48,470 nucleotides of DNA from JACDBE01 sp051002015 (GTDB lineage: Bacteria; Actinomycetota; Acidimicrobiia; Spongiisociales; UBA5794): positions 1 to 48,470 of the forward strand of contig JBPCMS010000024.1 of assembly GCA_051002015.1 (NCBI GenBank), read 5' to 3'. Of the stretch, positions 1 through 6,469 are shown piece by piece (position 1 is the first letter of the stretch; the number at the start of each line of letters is the position of its first letter). The notes under the pieces were generated by a model, which saw nothing but the letters and a program-made list of their open reading frames with translations, did no database searches and was not told where the DNA came from. Position numbers and translations under genes: made by a program.

Positions 1-789
1 ACGGAGATGGCAGGGAGTGCGGTACGGCGACGCGTGGGTGTGCGCTCCTCGATAGGGGCAAGTTTTGAGCGCCCCACACCTTCGGGGGGGGTGGGGCGCC
101 CAAGTTTCGCTGCCAAGCTCGGTGGAATCGTGGGGGGTCACCAGCACCACCCCTGGCTCCCGAGCGGCCTCGAGGAGGCCCCTGACGATGCCCTGGTCGA
201 TGCGGCACACGATCTCGGGGTGGTTGGCGGCGGTATCGCCGAAGGGGCAGAACCGGGTAAGCAGGGTGCGGTCGTCGGGACGGGCCTCGGTCTCGAACCC
301 GACCCCCATCATCGCCTTGGCCACGGCGGTGACGGCGACATCGAAGCCGGCATCGTCGGGGAGACCGACCTCGTCGGCGAGCTGGCGCCCGTACTCACGG
401 CCGATCTCCTCGGCCACATCGGCAGCCCGCTCCGGCTCGAGCCGCTCGACCACCCGCACCAGCAGCTCGGACAGCAGGTCGTAGCGGCGCCGGGGGAACT
501 CGAGCGAGACCTCCTTGGTGGTGGCCTCGTAGAGCTTGGCCGGCCGGCCCGCCCCCGGGCCGCTGCGGAGCCCGGGGCGGCGGTGGGTCACCTGGAGCCA
601 ACCGTCCGTCACCAGCCGGTCGAGATGGTGGCGGGCGACGTTGGGATGGAGGTCGAACAGCGCGGCCACCTCCGAGACGGTCACGGGCTCGGCGGCCGAG
701 CGCACCGCGATGTAGACGCCGCGGCGGGTGGTGTCGCCCAGCGAGGCGGTGAGGGCCCCGACCTGGGTGTCGAAGGCGGTGGTGTCCAT
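1..789 (-). CDS. SufR-like winged-helix transcriptional regulator, partial at the left edge
   Basis: The reading frame starts with ATG at 789-787 and is open for 263 codons to the window edge without a stop. Residues about 36-64 form a winged helix-turn-helix of the ArsR/DeoR-like type. The C-terminal half carries C181 and C195 separated by 13 residues (FCPFG...EIVC), like the Fe-S ligand region of SufR-type regulators. It is divergent from mrp, an Fe-S cluster carrier, so a role as an iron-sulfur sensing repressor is a reasonable inference. The last 30 or so residues, beyond position 120 of the window, look non-coding. They include an 8-G run at 84-91 and a hairpin, so the true C-terminus may lie near 110-130 or involve a frameshift. 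Family membership is fairly safe; the ligand is not shown. Confidence 0.75.
   Translation of the reverse strand, partial: MDTTAFDTQVGALTASLGDTTRRGVYIAVRSAAEPVTVSEVAALFDLHPNVARHHLDRLVTDGWLQVTHRRPGLRSGPGAGRPAKLYEATTKEVSLEFPRRRYDLLSELLVRVVERLEPERAADVAEEIGREYGRQLADEVGLPDDAGFDVAVTAVAKAMMGVGFETEARPDDRTLLTRFCPFGDTAANHPEIVCRIDQGIVRGLLEAAREPGVVLVTPHDSTELGSETWAPHPPRRCGALKTCPYRGAHTHASPYRTPCHLR
69..99. terminator. GC-rich hairpin near the end of the SufR-like gene
   Basis: Perfect 9-bp arms GCGCCCCAC (69-77) and GTGGGGCGC (91-99) enclose a 13-nt loop containing most of the 8-G run. Read on the minus strand it is followed by an A/T-richer CTCAAAACTT. It could be the terminator of the regulator gene, which would mean the frame running through it is not translated to the edge. 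No real U-tract is present. Confidence 0.4.
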
Positions 790-840
790 CGGCGACCTCT
801 CCCGTGGCCCTGAGGCGCGATTCGAGCCGATCAAGGGCTC

Positions 841-872
841 AGTATAGTTTCTATCCACTACGGAGATAGGAG
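841..872. promoter_or_regulatory. Divergent promoter region of the SufR-like gene and mrp
   Basis: TATAGT at 843-848 is a good -10 hexamer for mrp. On the minus strand the overlapping TATACT (846-841) can serve the regulator. An inverted repeat CTATC (851-855)/GATAG (865-869) with a 9-nt centre lies where mrp transcription would begin and is a candidate operator. The mrp ribosome binding site AGGAG is at 868-872. No convincing -35 element is visible. Confidence 0.5.
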
Positions 873-879
873 TTAGCCC

Positions 880-1980
880 GTGGTCGATGTCGAAGCGGTC
901 CGATCGGCGATAGGGGCGGTCGAAGATCCCGAGATCCATCGATCCCTCGCCGACCTGGGCATGATCCGCTCGCTCGAGGTCTCCCCTCAGGGGGCGGTGA
1001 GCACCCTCATCGCCCTCACCATCCCCGGCTGCCCGCTGAAGGACAAGCTCACCCGGGACATCACCGAGGCGGCCCGCGGCGTTGTCGGGGTCACCTCGGT
1101 CGCCGTCGAGTTCACCCACATGACCGACGAGGAGCGGGGCGCCCTGGTCACCGAGATCAGGGGCGGCGGCGCCACCAGGGAGGTCACCATCGGCGGCCCC
1201 GGCAGCCGCACCAGGGTCATCGCCGTGTCGTCGGGGAAGGGCGGCGTCGGCAAGTCGTCGATCACCGCCAACCTCGGCGTGGCCCTCGCCCGGCTGGGAA
1301 GAACCGTGGGGGTCATCGACGCCGACGTGTGGGGCTTCTCCATCCCCCGCATGCTCGGCTCGGATCGGCCGCCGACGGTGGTGGGGGAGACGCTGATGCC
1401 GCCCGAGATCTACGGGGTCCGGGTGATGTCGATGGACTACTTCGTCCGTCCCGACCAGGCGGTGATCTGGCGGGGCCCGATGCTCCACAAGGCGATGGAG
1501 CAGTTCCTCGTCGACGTCTATTGGGACGATCCGGACTACCTCCTGATCGACATGCCGCCGGGCACGGGCGACATCGCCCTGTCGCTCGCCCAGTTCCTCC
1601 CCAGGGCGCAGGCGCTCATCGTCACCACCCCCCAGCCGACGGCCCAGCGGGTGGCCAAGCGCGCCGGGCTCATGGCGCGCAAGGTGAACCAGGAGATCCT
1701 GGGCGTGGTCGAGAACATGTCGTGGTTCACCGGCGACGACGGGAAGCGCTACCCGATCTTCGGCCAGGGTGGGGGTCAGGAGCTGGCGGACGAGCTCGAG
1801 GTTCCGCTGCTCGGTCAGATCCCGCTGGTCCCGGCGATGCGGGAGGGGGCGGACGTCGGCATCCCGGCGATGATCGCCGACCCGAATGGAGAGGCGTCAG
1901 GCGCCTTCGAGGCGCTCGCCTCCGAGACCGAAGCCCGCAAGCCACGGGTGCGGGCCCATCCGCAGCTCGTGGTGAGATAG
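880..1980 (+). CDS. mrp: Mrp/ApbC/NBP35-family iron-sulfur cluster carrier ATPase
   Basis: The 366-residue protein starts at GTG 880, 7 nt after AGGAG. An N-terminal MIP18/DUF59 domain (about 1-90) precedes a deviant Walker A P-loop, GKGGVGKSS near residue 120, and the ParA/Mrp NTPase fold with the DMPPGTGD motif. Proteins of this family bind and transfer Fe-S clusters to apoproteins in an ATP-dependent way in the cytoplasm. The CxxC seen near the C-terminus of many Mrp proteins is missing after ENMSWF, as in other actinobacterial members. A SufR-like gene is divergent and DUF3107 follows 33 nt downstream, probably co-transcribed. Assignment is firm; client proteins are unknown. Confidence 0.95.
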   Translation: MVDVEAVRSAIGAVEDPEIHRSLADLGMIRSLEVSPQGAVSTLIALTIPGCPLKDKLTRDITEAARGVVGVTSVAVEFTHMTDEERGALVTEIRGGGATREVTIGGPGSRTRVIAVSSGKGGVGKSSITANLGVALARLGRTVGVIDADVWGFSIPRMLGSDRPPTVVGETLMPPEIYGVRVMSMDYFVRPDQAVIWRGPMLHKAMEQFLVDVYWDDPDYLLIDMPPGTGDIALSLAQFLPRAQALIVTTPQPTAQRVAKRAGLMARKVNQEILGVVENMSWFTGDDGKRYPIFGQGGGQELADELEVPLLGQIPLVPAMREGADVGIPAMIADPNGEASGAFEALASETEARKPRVRAHPQLVVR

Positions 1981-2013
1981 CGGCGGCTCCGCCGAACAGC
2001 AACGGGAGAGTTC

Positions 2014-2247
2014 ATGGCCACGTCGGTCAAGGTGCGTATCGGGGTCCAGGGGGCTCGCGAGCTCGAGATCGAGGTCGCCGACCCGGAGGTGATCCGGGCG
2101 GAGCTGGAGAAGGCGATCGCCGGCGGGCAGGGGGTGGTGTGGGTGACCGACACCAAGGGAAACCGGTTCGGGCTGGTCACCAAGAAGCTTGCGTTCGTCC
2201 AGATCGACGACGGCAGCTACCGCACCGGCATCGGGTTCGGTCTGTAG
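2014..2247 (+). CDS. DUF3107 family protein
   Basis: A 77-residue acidic protein starting at ATG 2014, preceded by GGGAGAG. It matches the small actinobacterial DUF3107 family (start MATSVKVRIGVQ, conserved DTKG and KKLAFVQID segments, short alpha/beta fold). Its function is not established. It follows mrp closely and precedes a convergent whiB gene; DUF3107 genes near WhiB and Fe-S functions are common in Actinobacteria. It has no cysteines and no signal or membrane segment, so it is a cytosolic protein of unknown role. Confidence 0.85.
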   Translation: MATSVKVRIGVQGARELEIEVADPEVIRAELEKAIAGGQGVVWVTDTKGNRFGLVTKKLAFVQIDDGSYRTGIGFGL

Positions 2248-2256
2248 CTTCCATGT

Positions 2257-2276
2257 CCCCGCCGGCGGCGGCGGGG
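2257..2276. terminator. Bidirectional GC hairpin between DUF3107 and whiB
   Basis: Perfect 8-bp arms CCCCGCCG (2257-2264) and CGGCGGGG (2269-2276) with a 4-nt loop lie in the 49-bp gap between the convergent DUF3107 and whiB genes. There is no U-tract on either side; this is common for terminators in high-GC actinobacteria. Confidence 0.55.
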
Positions 2277-2296
2277 AGTCGGTCGCACCCGGCCGG

Positions 2297-2569
2297 TCAG
2301 GAGGCCTGGCGCTGACGACGGCGCTCGGCCAGCCAGCGCTTGCGCAGCCTGCGGCGTTCGTCCTCGGGGAAACCGCCCCACACCCCGGCCTCCTGGTTGG
2401 TCTCGAAGGCGTAGAGCAGACACTCCTCGCGGACCGAACACGTCCCGCAGATTGCTTTGGCCTTCTCGATCTGGTCGACGGCGGGACCGGTCGTCCCGAT
2501 GGGAAAGAACAGCTCGGGATCGGAGTGCCGGCACGCCGAGAGATCTCTCCAGTCGGTAACGGTCAGCAT
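2297..2569 (-). CDS. whiB: WhiB-family Fe-S transcription factor (WhiB1-like)
   Basis: A 90-residue protein starting at ATG 2569-2567 with AGGAG 8 nt upstream on the minus strand. C13, C41, C44 and C50 form the Wbl [4Fe-4S] ligand set (C-x27-C-x2-C-x5-C), followed by the GVWGG turn at 62-66 and a basic C-terminal tail that contacts DNA. The segment PELFFPIGTTGPA resembles WhiB1 more than WhiB2, B3 or D. Wbl proteins bind the primary sigma factor and respond to NO or O2. A CRP-type palindrome lies 39-54 nt upstream of the start codon. In M. tuberculosis, whiB1 is a known CRP target, which strengthens the WhiB1 analogy. Confidence 0.95.
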   Translation of the reverse strand: MLTVTDWRDLSACRHSDPELFFPIGTTGPAVDQIEKAKAICGTCSVREECLLYAFETNQEAGVWGGFPEDERRRLRKRWLAERRRQRQAS

Positions 2570-2607
2570 GTGTTAAGTCTCCTGGCTCGTTGTGGTGGGA
2601 GGTGGCT

Positions 2608-2623
2608 CGTGAAAAGCTTCACA
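2608..2623. promoter_or_regulatory. CRP/GlxR-type binding site upstream of whiB
   Basis: The sequence CGTGA-N6-TCACA (TGTGA-N6-TCACG on the minus strand) differs by one base from the CRP/GlxR consensus TGTGA-N6-TCACA. It lies in the predicted whiB leader, downstream of the promoter at 2665-2693, a position more compatible with repression or a roadblock unless a second promoter exists. Confidence 0.6.
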
Positions 2624-2664
2624 AAGGTGTTCATCAAGAAAGCCGCAGAGCGGCCGTACCAGGA

Positions 2665-2693
2665 AGAGTAGACCCGGTCGGACACCGAAACAA
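2665..2693 (-). promoter_or_regulatory. Predicted whiB promoter
   Basis: On the minus strand TTGTTT (2693-2688) is followed after 17 nt by TACTCT (2670-2665), a reasonable housekeeping-sigma promoter. Transcription would start near 2658 and give a leader of roughly 90 nt that contains the CRP-like palindrome. Confidence 0.5.
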
Positions 2694-2762
2694 GGGGTTT
2701 TCTCAATTCCCGGACGAACCTCCCCCGGCCGGGCCTCCGACCGGTGATGGTTGAATGGCGGG

Positions 2763-3242
2763 ATGTCCGCTGACACCATCCGCCACCAGCTCCGGGCCGA
2801 GCTCACCGACGCCATCAAGACCGGTGACGCCCTGCGCCGCGACGTCGTCCGCCAGATCGAGACCGAGATCTCCCGCACCAAGTCTGATCCCGGGTTCGCA
2901 GGCGAGGTGGACGATGCGCTCTACCGCGACGCCATCGGCAGCTACGTGAAGCGGATGGCGAAGGCACGCACCGAGTTCGCCGCCGCCGGCGAGCGGGGAG
3001 CGGCCCACGTCGAGCGGCTCACCGCCGAGATCGACTACCTGCAGCGGTGGCTCCCGGCGACGGTCGGCGAGGAGGAGACCGCCGAGATCGTGCGCCGGGT
3101 CGTCGCCGACGCCATCGCCGCCGACCCGGATACCCCGCCGGGCAGGCTCACCGGTCGGGTCATCGGCCAGGTGATGCGGTCCGGCGAGGGGCTGGACGGC
3201 GGTCTCGTCCAGCAACTGGTGCGCCGGGAGCTGGAGGCATAG
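2763..3242 (+). CDS. GatB/YqeY domain-containing protein
   Basis: A 159-residue protein resembling the YqeY family, which shares the tRNA-binding helical domain found at the C-terminus of GatB. Typical features are the N-terminal helical segment with LRAELTDAIKTGD, a middle EIDYLQRWLP stretch, and a GRVIGQVM motif near the C-terminus. I chose ATG 2763; a TTG at 2751 would add four residues, but TTGAAT at 2751-2756 lies 6 nt before the ATG and could be a weak -10 of a leaderless transcript. The function of stand-alone YqeY is unproven; a link to tRNA amidation or quality control is inferred from the fold. The ligase gene starts 20 nt downstream. Confidence 0.85.
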   Translation: MSADTIRHQLRAELTDAIKTGDALRRDVVRQIETEISRTKSDPGFAGEVDDALYRDAIGSYVKRMAKARTEFAAAGERGAAHVERLTAEIDYLQRWLPATVGEEETAEIVRRVVADAIAADPDTPPGRLTGRVIGQVMRSGEGLDGGLVQQLVRRELEA

Positions 3243-3262
3243 CCCTCCCCGACTACCCGCCG

Positions 3263-4189
3263 ATGCTGGCGAGCCCGTGGCCGCGGGTGTTCGCCCATCC
3301 CGATTGGGTGTTCGAGCTGAAGTGGGACGGGGTACGCACCATCTTGAGGTGGGACGGCGGCGCCGTCTCGCTGCGCTCCCGGCTGGGCAACGACGCCACC
3401 GCCCGCTACCCCGAGCTCGCAGTGGCGGTTGCCGATCGCCCGGTGGTGCTCGACGGAGAGATCGTGTCGCTCGACGACACCGGGCGGCCGTCGTTCGAGC
3501 TGCTCCAGCAGCGGATGAACCTGTCGGGCGCCGAGCGGATCAGCCGCGCCGTCACCGCCGTGCCGGTCTCGTACGTCGTGTTCGACATCCTCTACGACGG
3601 GTCCGAGGTGATCGACGAGCCGTGGGAGCGTCGCCGCCGGCGGCTGGAAGCACTGGAGCTGCCCGCCCCGATGGTGGCGTCCACCTTCATCGAGGAGGAC
3701 CCGACCGCCCTCTGGGAGCTGGTCGACCGGCGCCGATTGGAGGGGACCGTGGCCAAACAGCGGCGCTCCCCGTACCGACCGGGGATCCGCTCGGCGGATT
3801 GGCGCAAGATCACCCGGTTCCGATCGGTTCGGAGCGTGGTGGGGGGCTTCCTGCCCGGGGAAGGTGGGAGGAGTGGCACCTTCGGGTCGCTGCTGGTCGG
3901 GCTGTGGACCGAGGCCGGGCTGCGTTGGGTGGGGGCGGTGGGGTCCGGCTTCGGTGACGCCACGCTCGGCGCCGTCCGGTCCGCCCTCGACGAGATGCGC
4001 CGTCCCGATTCGCCGTTCCTCCCCGACCCGGCGATGCCCCGCCAGGCCGTCTGGGTGGAGCCGGTGCTGGTGGCGATGGTGCAGTACAAGGACTTCACCA
4101 GCACCGGACGACTACGCGGCCCGTCCTTCAAGGGCTTCACCGACGACCCGCCCTCCTCCATAACCTGGGATGCCGAAGGCCCCGTCTGA
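3263..4189 (+). CDS. ATP-dependent DNA ligase (LigC/LigD ligase-domain type)
   Basis: A 308-residue ligase. The nucleotidyl-transfer lysine is K20 in ELKWDGVR (motif I, KxDG). Further motifs are a conserved arginine in SLRSRLGN, LDGEIVSLD, VFDILYDG, EGTVAKQ, and WRKITRF (motif V). A C-terminal OB-fold follows. It lacks polymerase and nuclease domains, so it resembles stand-alone LigC rather than full LigD. It seals nicks or double-strand breaks using ATP. Ku is encoded 0.6 kb downstream on the opposite strand, so a non-homologous end-joining role is likely. The start at ATG 3263 is the only common start codon compatible with the YqeY stop, but it has no ribosome binding site at normal distance. 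Confidence 0.9.
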   Translation: MLASPWPRVFAHPDWVFELKWDGVRTILRWDGGAVSLRSRLGNDATARYPELAVAVADRPVVLDGEIVSLDDTGRPSFELLQQRMNLSGAERISRAVTAVPVSYVVFDILYDGSEVIDEPWERRRRRLEALELPAPMVASTFIEEDPTALWELVDRRRLEGTVAKQRRSPYRPGIRSADWRKITRFRSVRSVVGGFLPGEGGRSGTFGSLLVGLWTEAGLRWVGAVGSGFGDATLGAVRSALDEMRRPDSPFLPDPAMPRQAVWVEPVLVAMVQYKDFTSTGRLRGPSFKGFTDDPPSSITWDAEGPV

Positions 4190-4437
4190 ACCTTCTGTCT
4201 TCCCGCGTTCTCTCCCCTCCCATTGGGAGGGATACCGAGGCTCTGCGAGGCGGGGTGGGATACCGAGGCCCGGCGATGTGGTCTGGCGGCCTTCCCCCGC
4301 CCCGGCCGGTGCTCGCCTTCGACGATTGGTGACGGCCACCCCCCGAAGGGGGAGGAGAAACAGAACCGGAGGGGGGGAGGAAAGAACCCGGGAGGGACAC
4401 ACGGGGGTGGAACGGGAGGTCGGGGTCTGGCGCTCAT
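4190..4437. repeat. Repeat- and hairpin-rich intergenic patch before the DUF559 gene
   Basis: This 248-nt stretch has no credible gene. It holds a hairpin CCCTCCC-ATT-GGGAGGG (4215-4231), a 13-nt direct repeat GGGATACCGAGGC at 4229-4241 and 4257-4269 (period 28), and a second hairpin CCCCC-GAA-GGGGG around 4341-4353. The dense short palindromes resemble the repeats that often precede DUF559 endonuclease genes in other genomes, suggesting that repeat and gene moved together. Confidence 0.6.
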
Positions 4438-4812
4438 ATGGACGTTGACCGCGACTGGATCAGGGCAAGGGCGCGGGAGCTGCGGCGGAGCATGCCGGAT
4501 GCCGAGGTCATCCTGTGGGACAGGCTGAGGAAGCGCCGCTTGGCCGGGTATCGGTTCCATCGCCAACACGCGGTCGGGCGGGCGATCCTGGACTTCTACT
4601 GCCCGGAACGTCGGCTTGCCGTCGAAGTCGACGGAGACACCCATGACCCGCACCAAGACGCACGACGTGACGCCCGCCTGGCCGTCGGCGGTATCGACGT
4701 GGTGCGGGTATCGAACGACGACGTGTACTGCCATCTGTACGACGTGCTCGAGGACATCGCCGAATGTCTCGAGGCCAGGCCGTCGTGGCCAGGCGATCCC
4801 GCCGATCGGTGA
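4438..4812 (+). CDS. DUF559 (very-short-patch-repair-like) endonuclease-domain protein
   Basis: A 124-residue protein matching the DUF559 family of PD-(D/E)xK-like nucleases. The N-terminal ILWDRLRKRRLAGYRFHRQH segment leads to D52 (LDFYC) and E63/D65 (AVEVDGDTH), the likely metal-binding residues. A C-terminal strand-helix (VVRVSNDDV, LEDIAECLE) completes the fold. Biological roles are unproven; the family is widespread, patchy and often mobile. It starts at ATG 4438 directly after the palindrome-rich patch, without a clear ribosome binding site, and ends 13 bp from the convergent ku gene. It may be an insertion between the ligase and ku, two partners that are often adjacent. Confidence 0.85.
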   Translation: MDVDRDWIRARARELRRSMPDAEVILWDRLRKRRLAGYRFHRQHAVGRAILDFYCPERRLAVEVDGDTHDPHQDARRDARLAVGGIDVVRVSNDDVYCHLYDVLEDIAECLEARPSWPGDPADR

Positions 4813-4825
4813 GGCGGCGAAACGG

Positions 4826-5608
4826 TCAGCCGGCTTTCTTGGCCTTGGTGGCTTCGACGCTGGCGCGTAGGGCTTCCATCAGGTCGAGGACGCCTGCGGG
4901 TTCGGGGGCCTCGGGGGCGACGATCTTCTGGCCTTCGACCTTCTGGCGGGCGGCGGCTTCCACCGCCTCGCGTGACTCGTCGTGCCAGGCCTCGGGGTCG
5001 AAGGCTCCGGTGAGGTTGTCGATGATCATCTCGGCCATCTTGGCCTCGTCCGACCGGACCTTGACCTTCTCCTCGAGCGTCTCGAAGGCGGGCTCGCGGA
5101 TCTCGTCCGGCCAGTACATGGTCTCCATGACGATGACGCCCTCCTCGGCGCGCAGCGTTGCCAGGTACTCCCGTTCGCGCAGCGCCACCTTGGCCACCCC
5201 GACCATGTCGCGCTTCTCCAGCGCCTCGAGCAGCAGCCGGTACGCCTTGACCCCGGTCTTCTCCGGTGCCAGGTAGTAGGACGACCGGTAGTAGATGGGG
5301 TCGATCTCCTCCTGCTTGACGAACTGGACCACGTCGACGGTGCCGGAGGTGCCGCCCCCCATCACCGTGGCCAGCTCGTCGGGGGTGAACACCACGTAGC
5401 GCCCCTTGTCGACCTCGTAACCCTTCACGATGTCCTCGTATGGGACCTCGTTGCCGTCGCTCTCGGCCACCCGCTTGTACTTGATCGGGCTGTGATCGGA
5501 CTGGCGGAGCTGACGGAACTTCGGTCGTCGATCCTCGGTGGCCGAGTAGAGGCCCACCGGGATCGTCACCAGGCCGAACGATATGGCGCCTTTCCAGATT
5601 GGTCGCAT
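4826..5608 (-). CDS. ku: Non-homologous end-joining protein Ku
   Basis: A 260-residue bacterial Ku starting at ATG 5608-5606 with GGAGGT 8 nt upstream. The N-terminus MRPIWKGAISFGLVTIPV and the segments GYEVDKGRYVVF and FVKQEEIDPIYY are characteristic of Ku. A lysine-rich C-terminal tail (ATKAKKAG) ends the protein. Ku homodimers form rings on double-strand DNA ends and recruit a ligase. Here the probable partner is the ATP-dependent ligase at 3263-4189. No separate polymerase or nuclease gene is visible in the window. Confidence 0.95.
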   Translation of the reverse strand: MRPIWKGAISFGLVTIPVGLYSATEDRRPKFRQLRQSDHSPIKYKRVAESDGNEVPYEDIVKGYEVDKGRYVVFTPDELATVMGGGTSGTVDVVQFVKQEEIDPIYYRSSYYLAPEKTGVKAYRLLLEALEKRDMVGVAKVALREREYLATLRAEEGVIVMETMYWPDEIREPAFETLEEKVKVRSDEAKMAEMIIDNLTGAFDPEAWHDESREAVEAAARQKVEGQKIVAPEAPEPAGVLDLMEALRASVEATKAKKAG

Positions 5609-5688
5609 GCGTGGCCACCTCCGAGGGTGAGAGCGCGAAAGCAGGATACTCATCGTCGCTCGAAGCGAGGGCGGCGGAGCCCGCTCAA

Positions 5689-5694
5689 TACACT
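5689..5694 (+). promoter_or_regulatory. -10 element for a leaderless CPBP-protease transcript
   Basis: TACACT lies 7 nt before the GTG start at 5702. With no Shine-Dalgarno sequence in the gap, transcription would begin at or next to the start codon. Confidence 0.5.
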
Positions 5695-5701
5695 GGCGGC
5701 G

Positions 5702-6463
5702 GTGATCGACACCAAACGCCGCCCGCTCATCGACGGCATCTCCGAGGAGGATCGACAGGCGGCGACGCTGTTGGTGACCGCCACGGTGCTCCTCCTCCTG
5801 TTCGAGTACTGGGGTCGACCCGGGTTCTACGCCTCGTCCGGGGTGCGCCAATGGGTCGCCGAGGCTGGCGGGGGACGGTTCGCCGACCTCGCCGACGCCG
5901 CCGCCTACCTTTGGTGGGGGCTGTCCTCACTGCTGTGGCGCGTCCTGGTGCCGCTCGGGGTCGGGGTGTGGCTGCTCCGCCTGCGGCCCTCCGAGCTCGG
6001 CTACCGGGTCGAGGGCATCTCCCGTCACCTGCCCGTCTACGGCGTCGTCTACCTGGTGATGCTGCCCGTCCTGATCTGGGTGTCCGGGTTCCAGTCGTTC
6101 GGCAGCTACTACCCGTTCTACGCTCGGGCGGCCCAGGGCGGAGCCGGTCTGTGGGTCTACTGGGTGGGGTACTCGATCCAGTTCGTCGGAGTCGAGGCCT
6201 TCTTCAGGGGGTTCATGACCTTCGGGTTGGCCCGCCGCTTCGGGTGGCTGGCGGTCCCCATCATGACCGTGCCCTACACCATGATCCATTTCGCCAAGCC
6301 GATGCCGGAGGCGGTCGCCGCCATCGTCGCCGGGCTCGGTCTCGGGGCCCTGGCGCTGCGGTCGCGTAGCTGGGTCCCGGGGGTGTTCCTCCATGTCGCC
6401 GTCGCCCTGACCATGGATGTGCTCGTCCTCGCCAGAGCCGGCGCCATGGGCGGCCTCCTTTGA
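5702..6463 (+). CDS. CPBP-family intramembrane protease-like protein
   Basis: A 253-residue membrane protein with about seven hydrophobic segments. The CPBP/Abi signature is present as VEAFFRGFM followed by the YTMIHFAKP motif, with the metal-binding or catalytic glutamate, arginine and histidine in place. The first glutamate of the usual EExxxR pair is valine, as in some subfamilies. CPBP proteins cleave or process prenylated or membrane peptides, but the substrate here is unknown. The GTG start at 5702 is supported by TACACT 7 nt upstream. A longer same-frame extension would run antisense through ku and is not credible. It converges on dacB with a 6-bp gap. Confidence 0.85.
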   Translation: MIDTKRRPLIDGISEEDRQAATLLVTATVLLLLFEYWGRPGFYASSGVRQWVAEAGGGRFADLADAAAYLWWGLSSLLWRVLVPLGVGVWLLRLRPSELGYRVEGISRHLPVYGVVYLVMLPVLIWVSGFQSFGSYYPFYARAAQGGAGLWVYWVGYSIQFVGVEAFFRGFMTFGLARRFGWLAVPIMTVPYTMIHFAKPMPEAVAAIVAGLGLGALALRSRSWVPGVFLHVAVALTMDVLVLARAGAMGGLL

Positions 6464-6469
6464 TCCGGG

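Noticed and set aside
2751..2762. A TTG start for the YqeY-like gene.
   Set aside because: It adds only four residues and has no ribosome binding site; these bases look more like a weak -10 element before ATG 2763.
4982..5701. An upstream extension of the CPBP protease frame antisense through ku.
   Set aside because: It runs opposite a clear Ku gene and lacks protein features; the GTG at 5702 with TACACT upstream is the better start.
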